DNA from: Closterium sp. NIES-65
Lineage: Eukaryota > Streptophyta > Zygnematophyceae > Desmidiales > Closteriaceae
Reading direction: 5' to 3'
NCBI GenBank assembly: GCA_948144175.1
Contig: CANXME010001985.1
Span: 186,001-250,000 of the forward strand
Length of the DNA: 64,000 bases
Positions 39,283 to 50,683 of this stretch are shown one piece after another. Within the stretch, counting starts at the first letter, position 1. Every line of letters starts with the position of its first letter. The position numbers and the translations under genes were made by a program. A model generated the notes under the pieces. That model worked only from the letters and a program-made list of their open reading frames with translations. It was not told where the DNA came from and did not search any database.

Positions 39283-42200
39283 ATGAGGCTGTTCCAGAGA
39301 AAACATCCGTTTCATCCCGACATAATTAAAGCTTTGGTTCTCGCGCTTAGCTTCCTCGTGGTGTTCTCGCCTCCCGTCAAAGCACAGGCGGTCGCAGACT
39401 CCCAAAGTAAGCATTTTGACGCCGTTCACCTCAGCTTATCCCGTCGTTAGTGTCTACGTTATTTCTAAGTTTCCTCCGAGTTGCATTACCGTGTCTGCTT
39501 GCAGAACCTGCTCTTCAAGCTATTCTGGACACGTGGGGTTCGGCCCTGCGGCTGAGCCAGACGTGGTTCGTTGCATCAGACTGTTCGCAATGGCTCGGTC
39601 TCACTTGCAACTCGCTTGGCGAGGTCATTTCTCTGTACGTTGTGTCGTTGCACTACAACTCCTAGTTTCTCCACTCCCTAACCCGTATGTTACATATCTT
39701 ATTTCTCCGTGCCGCTTCATCTCACCCAATGTCCAATGTGTGCGTGCGCTGCCCATCTTTGTTGTACAAATGTTTTTTTTTCCCTTCCAGAGAGTTCCCC
39801 GGACGAACTGAGCTCCGGGGAGCTTCGATTCCGGCCGCAGTTACTCAGCTCACGGCTCTTCAGAAACTGTATGCGCGAATCGGAAGGAGAGCAGAAAGTG
39901 CCCGCGAATGTTTTTGTTGGGTTGAGGGGAAGATGGGGACAGGCGTGGGAAAGGGAAAGTAGGGAAGGGGAAGCGGATGGAGGGAGGTGGGGAAACCAGG
40001 AGGGAGGGGAATTTCCGATTTTTATTCGTTTCCACGGTCCGTTCCGCGTGCTTGCCTGTTTTCTCCGATCGCCTGCCTTGTTCCGCTCCTCACTTTCTTA
40101 TATCTTTCTTATCCGCTGACGTGGCGCAGGTCCCTGGACCACAACCTGCTTGTTGGCGAAATTCCTGCTGACATCGGATTCCTAACTGCGCTGACGAATC
40201 TGTAAGCATCAGATTTAATCATTTGCCACCTGTCACTGCGATTACGTAGCCGTTCCCTCATCTTCCCTGGACTCTGCGGCACACCTTTTCTTGCTTTTGT
40301 TCCTGCTGATGTTTCTCTCCTTGCCTTCCTCTTCCTGCCGCGGTTCCATTCTCTCCCACGCATTTTTTCATTCTGCTTTCACCCTCTCCCATGGTCGGCA
40401 CCAGTTCTGTGTGCAGATAATGTCGGCTTTGGCTAAGCTTTCTTGTCATTATTTTTCCCTCTTGTCAGGTCGCTTAGCGGAAACGCCTTGACTGGTGGGC
40501 TTCCAAGCAGCATAGCCAGTCTGGTCAACCTGCGGTCACTGTAAGCATGCCGCAACATGTACTCGCGTAGCCAACACTCTCAACCCTTCATTCGACCGAC
40601 CTCGGTTTCGTCTAACATTTTTTTTCTTTGTTCCGTTCAGGGATGTAAGTTCAAACCGATTGACCGGAGCCATTCCTAACGTCTTCAGTGGGCTCACTGC
40701 TCTCACCACTCTGTACGTCGTCCTTCGTGGATTCGATTATCTTCGTGATGGTGTTTTCTCGTCTGCTGTTTCTGAAATTGTTTTCAGTCAACGGTGCCTG
40801 TTTATTTTTTATTCTCTCGTTTCTTCCGGTGCTCACCAAGCTCGCTATGCATATTTGGTTCATTGTTTGTCCGATGCAGAGCTCTCGGGTCCAATGGCTT
40901 CACTGGAGTCTTTCCACCTGCCCTCCTCAACCTTTCTCAACTCCAGTTCCTGTAATACACTCATCGCGTTCACTCCTTTCTATCCTTACTCTCAGTCGCC
41001 CGCTTACCTTGTTTTTTTTTTATGGAGGTGCTTTTCTTATATCAGCGGATTCTGTACCTTCCTTTTCTGATGAAAGACACTATTATCGTGCTCATTTTTA
41101 TGCCTTTTTTTTGTTCTGTTGAACTTGAATGGATGTTCTCCTGTTCAGGCTAGTGGGAGACAATCAGTTTTCCGGTTTTCTTCCGGAGAGTATCGTCGGC
41201 CTGCAGTCCCTCGTCGCATTGTACGAATATTCCGTTTTCTGGATTGTTGTTTGAACTTAGTATGTTGCGCTCGAATGACTGCTGGTTGACCTATTGTTGT
41301 TATCTTAGTAGCTGTTGGTTGCTCATTATCAATCTGCTCAAAATCTTTTTTGTATGACAGGGACGTCAGCCGCAATCAGTTTTATGGCAACCTCCCCGCC
41401 GCACTTGAAGCTTTTACCGGCCTCGTCTTTGTGTACGTCTTGCTCTTCAATCTTGAAGTTCTTGCCCGCTCTTCACGGTTTTTAGGGGTACTACGTGGGC
41501 TACGCCATGCGTCAACCTATTTCCATCTGTTCGTTCGCGTTCGGATCTTCTACTTCGATTATATATTTTCCAGCCTCCCATACCGATTGAATATCCCATC
41601 GTTGCTTCTGATCTGTTGGCTTACCTGCTCCCGTCCTCTTGTTTTGCTTCCGACAGTGACGTCAGCAACAACCAATTCAGCGGAACTCCTACCTCCTCCT
41701 TCGCCTCTGCTTCGCTGGCAAACACCGCTCAGGCAACCTACGATCTGAGCGCAAATTATTTCAGCAACCTTCCGGTTAGCTACACCGCGCAGTCTGCGGA
41801 TTTCTGCCCGTCGAATCTTGAGGGGGCTTTCGCGCAGGCGAATCTCGCCCAGTTCGGCGCGTCAAAGTCCAGCAGCTCGAGGGAGAATTGTTTTCTGGGG
41901 GGAAATTGGAACGTTTCGGAACATTTCGGTAATGGGAAGGGCAAGAGCAACAAGAAAGATCCGAAGAAGTTTGCGGGGAGCAGTGGGGGAAGCGCTAGCG
42001 CTGGGACTGGTTGCAGCGTTGCCGCGCAGCGCAGAGCGATTGAATGCGTGGCGTTTTGCGGAGCGGCTCTTCCCGCGGGTGCTTGCGGTGGCCTCGGTTA
42101 TTGCACACTCTCCACGCCGTCCCGCACCCCCGCTTGCATCTGTTACGACGGGATGTACAATGTTACCCTGTCAGTTCGCGTGGGTGGTGTTACTGTAACA

Positions 42201-44345
42201 TACCCTTCGTGCTCGCCGTTCCAGAGCGTCGTCACCCCTCCCCCGTCGCCACCGGACGATGACACCATGCGGAAGCGAGACTACCGCGGTGCGAAATTGG
42301 ACGGCGCAGCGGATATCAGCGGGTCGTATTACAACCAGTATTTCCGCCACATGACCGTTGGATTCTCGGGAACCGTGGCGAGCCCTCAGTGGACCATTCC
42401 GCCGTCTGTTGACTGGACATCCCGCATTCCGTCTGCCCTTCTTGCCACCAAGAACCAAGGCGCTTGCTGTAAGTCAGACCGTAGCGCGCTCACCTACTAG
42501 AATGACATTGCTGCTTTCTAACCTATTCCCCACCCCCACCCGGCTTTCCATTTCGACATGAAATTTCTTGGCAAGCCCTGATTTTTCTCCATCCGTTCCC
42601 CTCCCCCCCTGCTTCGCCTTCCCCGTTTCAGCCGCGTGTTGGATCTTCGCCCCAGTGGCCGCGGTGGAAGCAGCGTACGCCATCGCCTACAACCTCGCCC
42701 CGCCCAACATCTCAGAGCAGAAGGCGATTGACTGCCAGGGCACGTGGTCGTGTGATGGAGGCAAGCCGGACGACGCCTTCAACTACATTGCTGCCAGCGG
42801 CGGACTGCCTTCCGCTGATAGCTATCCTTACACGGGCATTCTCAACTCTGGCACGTGCAAGGTGAATGACCAGGTGAATACCCCCCATTTCTGTGGAAGT
42901 GTATGTTTAGGCAGGTTTCCAGGCCGTGCTCGCGTATTTGCAAACCCGCCGCATTACTTTAGCTCACTCTCGTCAGAATCTTCGAGGACAATTTCCCCCC
43001 TCGATGTTCCGTCTCCTTGAGCTCACCTGTTTTCGTTCTTGGCCTGTCTGCAGATCTCTGCTCGCTTCCGCGTTCGCCGCCTCCTTTCCGCCGAAGATGC
43101 CACCGGTACCGCCATTGACACCGCCATTACTGTCCCCGCACACCATTCCCGCATGCTCGCTATCTACAAGCCCGCTGGCTCTTCCCCGATTCCTGCTTCG
43201 ATGCCATCCGCCCCCTATCCCATCTCCATGTTCGAAAGCATTGGCATTACTGGGTGGCTCGGGATCGCCCTCGCTGTTCAAAGGCAACCTGTTGTGGTTT
43301 ACATAGATGCACATTCAGACACTTTCAAGGCATACTCTGGCGGGTTTGTGTACAACGATCCTAGCTGTTACGGCACGGGGGTGCTCGACCACCTGGTGGT
43401 GGTCGTGGGGTTCAACATGATGGATGCGGTGCCGTACTGGATCATCCGCAACTCATGGGGCCCCTCCTGGGGCGAGAACGGCTACATGAGGATTGCGATT
43501 ACTGGCGGCGCGGGAGTGTGCGGGATGAACACGATGCCCGGCCTCTACCCCGTCATTACAAGTGCGTTGAATCACTGCTCCATGCTTGTTTCCTCTCTCC
43601 CCCACGAGCGTTCTCTAGTTCCAAACTGCGTCTTTTACTCACAGTTGGATGGCCATATTTTGTGTTTGCGTCGTTGGATACAGATTTGCTCATATGACTT
43701 ACATTCTTTGATCCTCTGCCTCGTCATTTCTCTCTCTTCTGATCTGGCTGCAGCCCCTGACCCGTGCAAGCCCATCAACCCATGCGGCGGGGGCACCTGC
43801 ACCTCCACTCCGACCAACAAGAGCCAGCGCAACAAGTGCACATGCCCTGCTGGATTCATTGCTGTTACCAACCTGGACAAGACGCAGACCTGCGCCCTGG
43901 GTCAGTACCTTTACTTTGCCTATAATTTTTGTTGGAGATTGTGCTGTTGTAGTGTAGGTGAGAGGTTGTCTTGAGTCAGGTGTAGACGTGGCTTCTGTGG
44001 GTTCGTACGATTTTCTTTTCGAAATATGCTGTGCTCACCTACTGTTCTGTCCTTTCATCTCCCATTTGCAATGTTCCTTTCCCTCTTCAACAGCCAAGGT
44101 GTGCACGTTCTTTGCTGTCAACCCATGCGGCTTCGGCACATGCGTTGATGACGCCAAGGGCGGATACACCTGCCTCTGCTCCTTGGGTTACAGCCTCGGC
44201 TCTCTCACCGACGGCACCCCCACCTGTGTGCCGGGCTCACTTGTGACCAGAGTCGTGCTCCCTGCTCCCATGTCCTGTGGCTTAGTGCGCACTACGTACC
44301 AGCTTTCCAAGAAGGATTTTGTGGCTCTCAACCCGGTAAGCACAA

Positions 44346-44430
<85 letters not shown>

Positions 44431-45336
44431 TTTTTCCAGTTCTCTGCTTATGCTGCTTTGCTCATCGATGCTTCGGCCTGACTTTTTTCATGCGGTTCTT
44501 TCTGCATTGGTTTCATCGTGTGCAGAAGCTCAAGTGCAGTGGTACATTCCCTGCTGGCACATCGATTGTCATCCGCAATGCTGGCACTGCCTCTGCTACA
44601 CTGGGCTGTGTGGTTCCCTACACAATCGCTCAGGTGCTTCTCAAACCCAGCTTCCTGGTCACCCCCATTGTGCCCTCTGCTCCTTCGCCGTAATTTCTGT
44701 AACCTTCGCACTTATTATTTGCTCTGTTTGTTCCTGCAGGGTGATACGTGCGCATCTATTGCCACACTCTTCAACGTGACTCAGGCCTACCTTAATGTTG
44801 CCAATCCTGACTTGGAGTGCAACGCTCTCACACCAGGCCAGCAGATCTGCGTGCAAACAGGCACTCCGCAGGCGCAAAGCTGCACCACTTACTACACAGT
44901 CAGCCCAGGCGAGACCTGCAATGACGTCATGATCAATACCTATCCTCCAATCAGTGCGGCGCAACTGTACCAGTACAATCCGGGGCTTATCTGCTCTTCG
45001 GACACGTCACAGCGGCTTGTGGGGCAAGATGTAAGTCTGGCATAACAATTTTGTGTTGCACGCTTAACAGTATGCTGCAATTCCTCATTCACTCTCGAGC
45101 TCACCCGCTCTTTCTTTAAACTCTTGCTGTCTTTTCAGATCTGTGTGGAGTCTGTGTTGGTGGGGGCTCCTTGTGCCTATGGCACCTACACTGTTGTGAG
45201 AGGGGATACTTGTTCCAGTGTGGTGTGCAAGATCTTCAAATGCAGCTACAGTCTCATGTACCTCTACAATCCCGGATGGGTATGCACCAGCAGTTCACTC
45301 TATGTTGGCCGTGTGCTCTGCAAGCCGAAGCCATAG
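39283..45336 (+). CDS. secreted LRR - papain-type (C1A) cysteine protease - EGF-like - LysM protein
   Basis: Seventeen exons with consistent phases give about 1099 residues. A signal peptide (LVLALSFLVVFSPPVKAQA) is followed by a plant-type LRR cap (SDCSQWLGLTCNSLGEV). Six consecutive 72-nt phase-2 exons each encode one 24-residue LRR (for example LDHNLLVGEIPADIGFL). Exon 10 adds a Cys-rich EGF-like part and a Pro-rich linker. The protease starts PPSVDWTS; its active site KNQGACSACWIFAP forms across intron 10 and keeps the oxyanion Gln and nucleophile Cys (about residue 528). His is in VLDHLVVVVGF (about 715) and Asn in IIRNSWGPSWGENGY (about 735), so all four residues are present. Two EGF-like modules follow (INPCGGGTC, VNPCGFGTC), then LysM-like modules; three are clear (YTIAQGDTCASIATLFNV, YYTVSPGETCNDV, TYTVVRGDTCSSV). 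No I29 inhibitor propeptide is evident. Likely role: extracellular, glycan-tethered proteolysis (inference). Confidence 0.88.
44346..44425. repeat. (CT)n microsatellite in an intron
   Basis: About 80 bp of nearly pure CT dinucleotides just after the donor of exon 14 of the LRR-protease gene. It forms an unusually long pyrimidine tract within the intron that splits the first LysM-like module. Confidence 0.95.
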
Positions 45337-46229
45337 TACTTCTTGACATTCGTGGTGTATCCGACCTCATTGCTGAAAGCCTTAGTGTTGACTGAGAAGC
45401 AGGTCACAAGTGGCATAACATGCCTGGTGCCTACTTTATTCCCAAACTATTTGTTCATTTGTTTTGTGTTTCCCTTGTCCATTGGTGTCTGGTTGTGTAT
45501 TAATAAGCTGATTTGTTCAGTTGATGCACTTCTCGAAATGGAAGGCAAATGGCAGTAGTATGCTTTGTTGGCGAACAGTCCAACATTCCAGGTGTAACAA
45601 TATCGCACCTTTTACGGTACAAGCGAAGCATCACCTGTTCAATTACGGTATTGAGGTTGCTCGTATAGAGCACGCAGATCGACAGTCGCAGGTAAAATGT
45701 CGTGAATGTAGACCGACCTGGACCAAGAGGTTGCGACCTTCGACTGTCGCAACTGTCTCTAGAGGTTACAAGCTGCAACGAGGTAACTTTAGGGATCGCT
45801 ATAGTCACTGCCACTGTAGTGATACCTGTATTACCGTACCTATAATGAACGAATCTACCCTGCAGAGTACATGGTTAGCTATGATCTGCACTGTATATTG
45901 CATGTGATCAAAGTTTTAATCAATCTTGTCATTTACCGTACATTCACTGTGATCAAAGTTTTACTGTAAAGACTTCCACTGTCTTACGGTACTCTGGAAG
46001 AGCTATCCCATCCAAAGGTCCTTCGTCACCTGATACAGTTGATTATATATTTTTCATTACACCTAACTATAGCCCTCCATTGTACAAATTCAATCACGTA
46101 AATATAGGTTGTGCTTGAAAATCAGAGTTGTTGACCCACTGAGCTTTGCCACTTAAAAATGGGTTGCAATCCAGGAAAACCAACCATCCCCTGCAATAGG
46201 TACACATGACATGTACGGTACCTATTTGG
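45337..46229. other. spacer with repeated TACGGTA/TACCGTA motifs
   Basis: 3' flanks of two convergent genes. No gene is seen. The heptamer TACGGTA, in either orientation, occurs about six times (near 45615, 45646, 45835, 45935, 45984, 46215). Confidence 0.45.
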
Positions 46230-46910
46230 TCATTGTGGTAGAAGTATGATCTCGACATTGTTATCTCGGCCTTGCAGTAGCATCTCCGCTGCAAATGAGA
46301 TAATCTTTCTCTTCTTCGCAGCACGTAGCGTTCCTCCAAGTGCTTCAAAAATGTCTCCGGTTTCATCAAAAAGCTTGCCAAACTTCACCTGTGTGGTAAA
46401 ACAAACGGACAGGGACAACGAAAAGCAGGGAGAACGCTGATGATTGAAGGTAGTATGGTCGGGGATACGCCAGAGGTAGCTGGTTGTCGGGAGGATCAAG
46501 AACCACAGCCACATGTAAAACGAAATATATGATGCATCATGTGTAGCCATGCCGAAACAGCATTCCAATTTGAGATTATGCAGTAGCCAGCAACATCTCT
46601 ATCGATGTTGCTGACACACGCATGCACGCACACAGGCACGCACGCACGCACTCATGCACAGACGTGCATTAGCACCCAAATCCTTTCTATGATGCACACA
46701 AATACATCACGTGCACGGACGGGTCCCTCAATGACAAAATGGCACAGGTAGTAGGAAGTGCTTACCTGCACATTTGCGATAAAGAAAGTGCGGCAAACAG
46801 ATAGATGGGAATGTATCCATAACACACACCTTGACAGATCCATCTGCCTGTTTCTCCCCCAGCTTTGTGATTTCCTCCTTGAGCTTCTCAATCTCCTCAT
46901 CCACATTCAT
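46230..46910 (-). CDS. Costars family protein (ABRACL homologue)
   Basis: Two exons (46910-46830 and 46388-46230) encode 79 residues. The start is MNVDEEIEKLKEEITKLGEK, then QADGSVK. Across a GT-AG intron follow VKFGKLFDETGDIFEALGGT, LRAAKKRKIISFAAEMLLQG and NNVEIILLPQ. Length and every block match the single-domain Costars/ABRACL family, a winged-helix fold linked to actin regulation in Dictyostelium and animals. Plants have a conserved member whose function is poorly known. The 440-bp intron contains no obvious duplicated exon. Confidence 0.93.
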
Positions 46911-47927
46911 GACTGTCCCCTGACTCTGTCTGCCTGCCTGCCTGCTTTCAACGGCGTTTCTGTTCCTGCTTCACAGACTTTGGATTAACTGAGAACGTAA
47001 CGGGTACATCGGGGAGGAGGATGAACAGAATAACGGAGTGCATTCGCATGAGCATTGACTAGCAACAGAGTGATGAAACATGAAGCTTCGGAATTTTTTT
47101 TTTTTTTTTTTCCGAGACTATGCCGTGAAGGCGTTCCGTTTTACAAAGAAAAATAATGGAGAACGTAAGGTTTCGGTTACTCCTACGCCAGTCATCAGCA
47201 ACTGAAGGTAGCTAGCTAAAATGCACGGCTCACCTTCACGAGCTTCGCTACCAAGGATGACCGTTGAAATCAGACCCAAAAAACGAGCAATAACAACGGG
47301 AATGTGATTTCAGAGAGCGAGTTCGGATGGCTGGAACAATTTCTTCAAGGAAAGGCTGATCAGGAAGAAAGAATGCCAGCGCAGTAGTGAAGAGATGGTG
47401 CAACCAGTGATTGCTATCAGTGACAAGAGTTGAACCTATTCGATTTCCTCTAATCACCACGCTGAACCTCTCTAGATGTCTCATTGACCGCTTGATGTTG
47501 CAAAGGATCTCACATGACCGCATTTAGACACCTTCGGAGAATTCCTCCCACGAAGGGCAGATTACTGAGAAATCGTTGTCAGGGAAAGGTAATCTCGAGG
47601 GGCGAGGAGGGGTAACAAGAGGTGGGGCTGGGCTGACGATTTGTCAAGCGTTGGTTGGGATGGGATGGGAGCGGATAGGCCTGGCCGAACGGGCTGAGGA
47701 CCTCTGAGGAAAACATTACACTCAACAGCAGAAAACAGCTTACATGTTTGGAAGACCTCACAAACTAATAAATAGCAGGGATGATCATTATCGCGACCAG
47801 TTCTGTTCCGCTTCTGAGCGAGTCAGTTCCTCGTGATTCTTGAAGGTGATCGTTGCAACGCTACTTGATATGTGGTGTTTATGCGCCTGTTGATGCAACG
47901 ACGGTTGCTGGTAGCGTAAATACAGTC
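46911..47927. other. spacer with a T-tract
   Basis: No gene is recognised. 47094-47112 is a run of T. An ACGC-rich microsatellite lies in the preceding intron side (about 46617-46652). It presumably contains two divergent promoters. Confidence 0.4.
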
Positions 47928-50313
47928 ATGGTGGTGCGGAAGTTAATCAAGCAAAAGCCGCGGAGAGGGAAGTTCTCAGGCAAGAATTTCAAAAAGCGCG
48001 AAGTCCTTATCAACGCAGAGGAGCAGGCGAGAATCGAGGCGAAAACTCTAGGACTGAAGTACATCCCGCCAGTTGGCGGTAAAAAGAAGAAGAAAAAGCC
48101 AAAGTGTTCCCGATGGTTATTTCCAGGAGCGCACTACCCCGGAAAACCCGCGCCTCCTCGAAAAAACGCGCGCGGAAGTGACACTGAGAGTCTGGATGAT
48201 GACGTGGATAGGCGTATCGCTGACGTGGATGCGTCGGAAATGGATAAGGGGGTGTCCGAGCGAAAAGGCGCGGGAAAATTGCGGTATTTCGAGCAGATGG
48301 TTGGACAGGAGAGGACGCAGGGCGGCGAGCTTGATAGCGTGACGTTTTCGCGAGCGAAGAAACGAGAAAAGGAGGAGAGTCGCGGGAAGAAGCGGGAGGA
48401 GAAGGAGGAGAAACGCGAGAGGGAGCGCCAGGAAAAAGAGGAGCGACAAGCGGAAAAGCGTGCGAAACGCGAGAGCCGAAGCGGTGGAGTAGCATGCGGG
48501 AATGCGGACCTGTCAGGTTCCGCTGCGGAGCTAGCATCTAATGCAGCTGAACGGTCCATTGGGGTTGGGGTTAAAGCGTCTTCTGGTGGCAAGCCGTCGG
48601 TTGGGGTTAAAGCATCGGGTGTGGCGGACGTGTCCAATGCAGCAGCAGACAGCTCGAGCGAGGATGAGGAGGAGGCGAAGAGGCAGGCAGCGATCAGCTC
48701 TGTCGTGGTTGAAGGGTCGCACATCATGGGCGCTGCTGCTAATCCCACGTTCAGGTGAATCCCTGAATAAGTTCGGGTTTAGGGTGCTGGGTAGAGGGGA
48801 TGAGACAAGAGGCGATCACTTCTGTCGTGGTTGAAGGGTCACATATCATGGGCGCTGCGGCCGCTCCTAACACGTACGGGTGAGACCCTGAATATATTCA
48901 GCTTCGGGGATCGTGTTCAGGGTAGAGGCACGCAGCCTTGAGGTTCTCTGTGTTGAAGGGTTGCACATCATTAGGTTTCTGCAAAAGCTCTGAACTCCCT
49001 GCGAGGGTGGGTCTGCAGGATTAGGATTTCAGGCAGGCGCAACGTTTGAGCCGCAGTTGGTTGGATAAACATGAAATCTCGAAGGTCCCTGTGGGGACGA
49101 GTGTTTTCAGTTGTGTATGTGTGGCAATGCTTGTGTCTGTGTGACAATGCTTGTGTCTGTGTGGCCATGCTTGTGTCTGTGTGGCCATGCTTGTGTCTGT
49201 GTGGCCATGCTTGTGTCTGCGTGGCCATGCTTGTGTCTGTGTGACCATGCTTGCTGTGTGGCAGGCACAAACGCAAGGCGAAGAGGGGGCTTCAATCAAC
49301 CCTAGCGAGCAAGGAGAGGAGGCGGCTGAGGAAGATGGGTATACAGCCAGATGGGGAGGAGGGGAGTGAGAGTGAGGATGAGGGGGAGGAGGAGGGAGGG
49401 GAGGATGGGGAGGGGAGAGGCAGCGGAGATAAGTCGAAAGACCTGAAGCTGAAGCACTATCAGATTCGGGTGAGTATTTTGTACTGGTGAGTCCGGATCG
49501 AGTGTATTGGATAGGAGAATCCGTGCTGATTCCCTCCCCTGCTCTCCTGCCATCTTTCCCAATCTGATCCCTTAGCTTGCTGGTAAACATGTGGATTTGG
49601 ATTGTGCCCTCCATTACTCTCCCAAGGCCGATTCTATTTTGACATGTTTTCATCCCTCGCTCCGATCTCTCTCAAGCCATTCTGTTTGCTTATTCATAAC
49701 AATGTGTGCTCCGATCTTGCCCCCTTTTTCTTCTTTACTATGCCACCCACATTATCTCCCTCTGTCCATGTATCCTTAGCTTTAACCTGATTTGATTCTA
49801 CATCCAGGCCAGGATATGCTGCAGCACCATTTGTACGGGCTGCTGAAGATGACACCTTTTTTCTCTTGCTCCTGCCTATCCCAATCATCTATTTGATTTT
49901 ATTTGATTTGATGAATCCTCCAGGCCCAGGATATGCTGCATCAGCATTTGGACAAGCTACTGGAGATGACTGTAGCTGCTGCAGAGAAAGGAGTAGGGGA
50001 AGGAGAGGGAGGGGAAGGGGGAGCAGATGGTGCAGTCAATGGTAGCAGTGATGGTGGCTGTGGCAGTGGCAGGGGTGGTGGTGAAACAAAAGGAGAGAGG
50101 AAGCGCAAGGAAAAAAGGGGGAAGAAAGAGGGGAGGGAGGAAGGAATTGGGGAGAAGACCGAGGGAGTTGGACTGAAAGGCCAGGAGGGAAAGGAGGGGA
50201 AGAGACGAAAGAAGGGAGAGAGGAGAAAGGAGGCAAAGCAAGCTAAGGCACAAGCGCCAGAGTTGGGTGGAATTGCTCTTTTTCGAAAAGGCCCTGTAGT
50301 TTCACTTCAATGA
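47928..50313 (+). CDS. Lys/Glu-rich, probably nucleolar protein, family not recognised
   Basis: Three exons (47928-48754, 49265-49469, 49924-50313) in phase give 473 residues. The start MVVRKLIKQKPRRGKFSGKN is strongly basic, followed by a GGKKKKKKPK cluster. Exon 1 then becomes a charged helix-forming tract (KKREEKEEKRERERQEKEER). Exon 2 reads HKRKAKRGLQSTLASKERRR with an acidic stretch and ends LKLKHYQIR. Exon 3 starts AQDMLHQHLDKLLEM and ends in a Lys-rich tail. Basic clusters alternating with acidic tracts are common in ribosome-biogenesis proteins, but I do not recognise a family. An in-frame ATG at 47853 is an alternative start. Exon-edge copies lie in both introns. Confidence 0.7.
48688..48985 (+). 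repeat. exon-1 end of the 47.9-kb gene in three copies
   Basis: The segment coding SSVVVEGSHIMGAAA (48688-48741) recurs at 48812-48863 (also followed by GGTGAG). In decayed form it recurs at 48942-48971. The first junction contains GGATGAGACAAGAGG, possibly an eroded GAGACG motif. Confidence 0.8.
49110..49258. repeat. 20-bp tandem repeat in an intron
   Basis: Seven copies of a 20-bp unit based on TGTGTCTGTGTGGCCATGCT. There are no spacers. The last copy ends at the acceptor of exon 2, so the array supplies part of the intron's 3' end. Confidence 0.93.
49803..49975 (+). repeat. exon-3 start of the 47.9-kb gene in two copies
   Basis: A diverged copy of the sequence coding AQDMLHQHLDKLLEM lies at 49803-49853, ahead of the real exon at 49924. 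It has lost one base, so it could not be used in frame. Confidence 0.75.
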
Positions 50314-50683
50314 AATGACTCACCTTGCCGTGAAATCTACATGTGATGACGTTGCCTGATTGCTCTCTATAACAGAGTTTCCTGCTTTCAGATTTTAAAA
50401 TCTCGTTTTGAATTGCAAAGGCGACGCGGTGCCCTTATACGGGGGCCTGTACAAAATCGAGATCCCTGAAACAACAATGCGTTCCGAGGGCATGAGAACG
50501 AATGCTCATGTGGGAACGTTGCTTCTGCTGATGCCTCCAGGAGGTCGTCGTCGGGATTGCAATTTGCAGCTCGCCATTTCGCATGCGCCCTCAAATCCTG
50601 CCATCGGTGTTTGTGCACTAGCATCAGCGTCAGCTTCTTTGCTGTGCCCTGCGTCTCTGCTGTTCCATTTTAGCCAACAACAG
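50314..50683. other. spacer / leader of the dUTPase gene
   Basis: A reading frame in phase with dUTPase is open from 50408, but its composition is unlike coding sequence here. I treat it as 5' leader and promoter. Confidence 0.4.

Noticed and set aside
49110-49258. CRISPR-like array
   Set aside because: Units are directly abutting without unique spacers, inside an intron of a eukaryotic gene. The same applies to 11370-11525 and 53191-53305.
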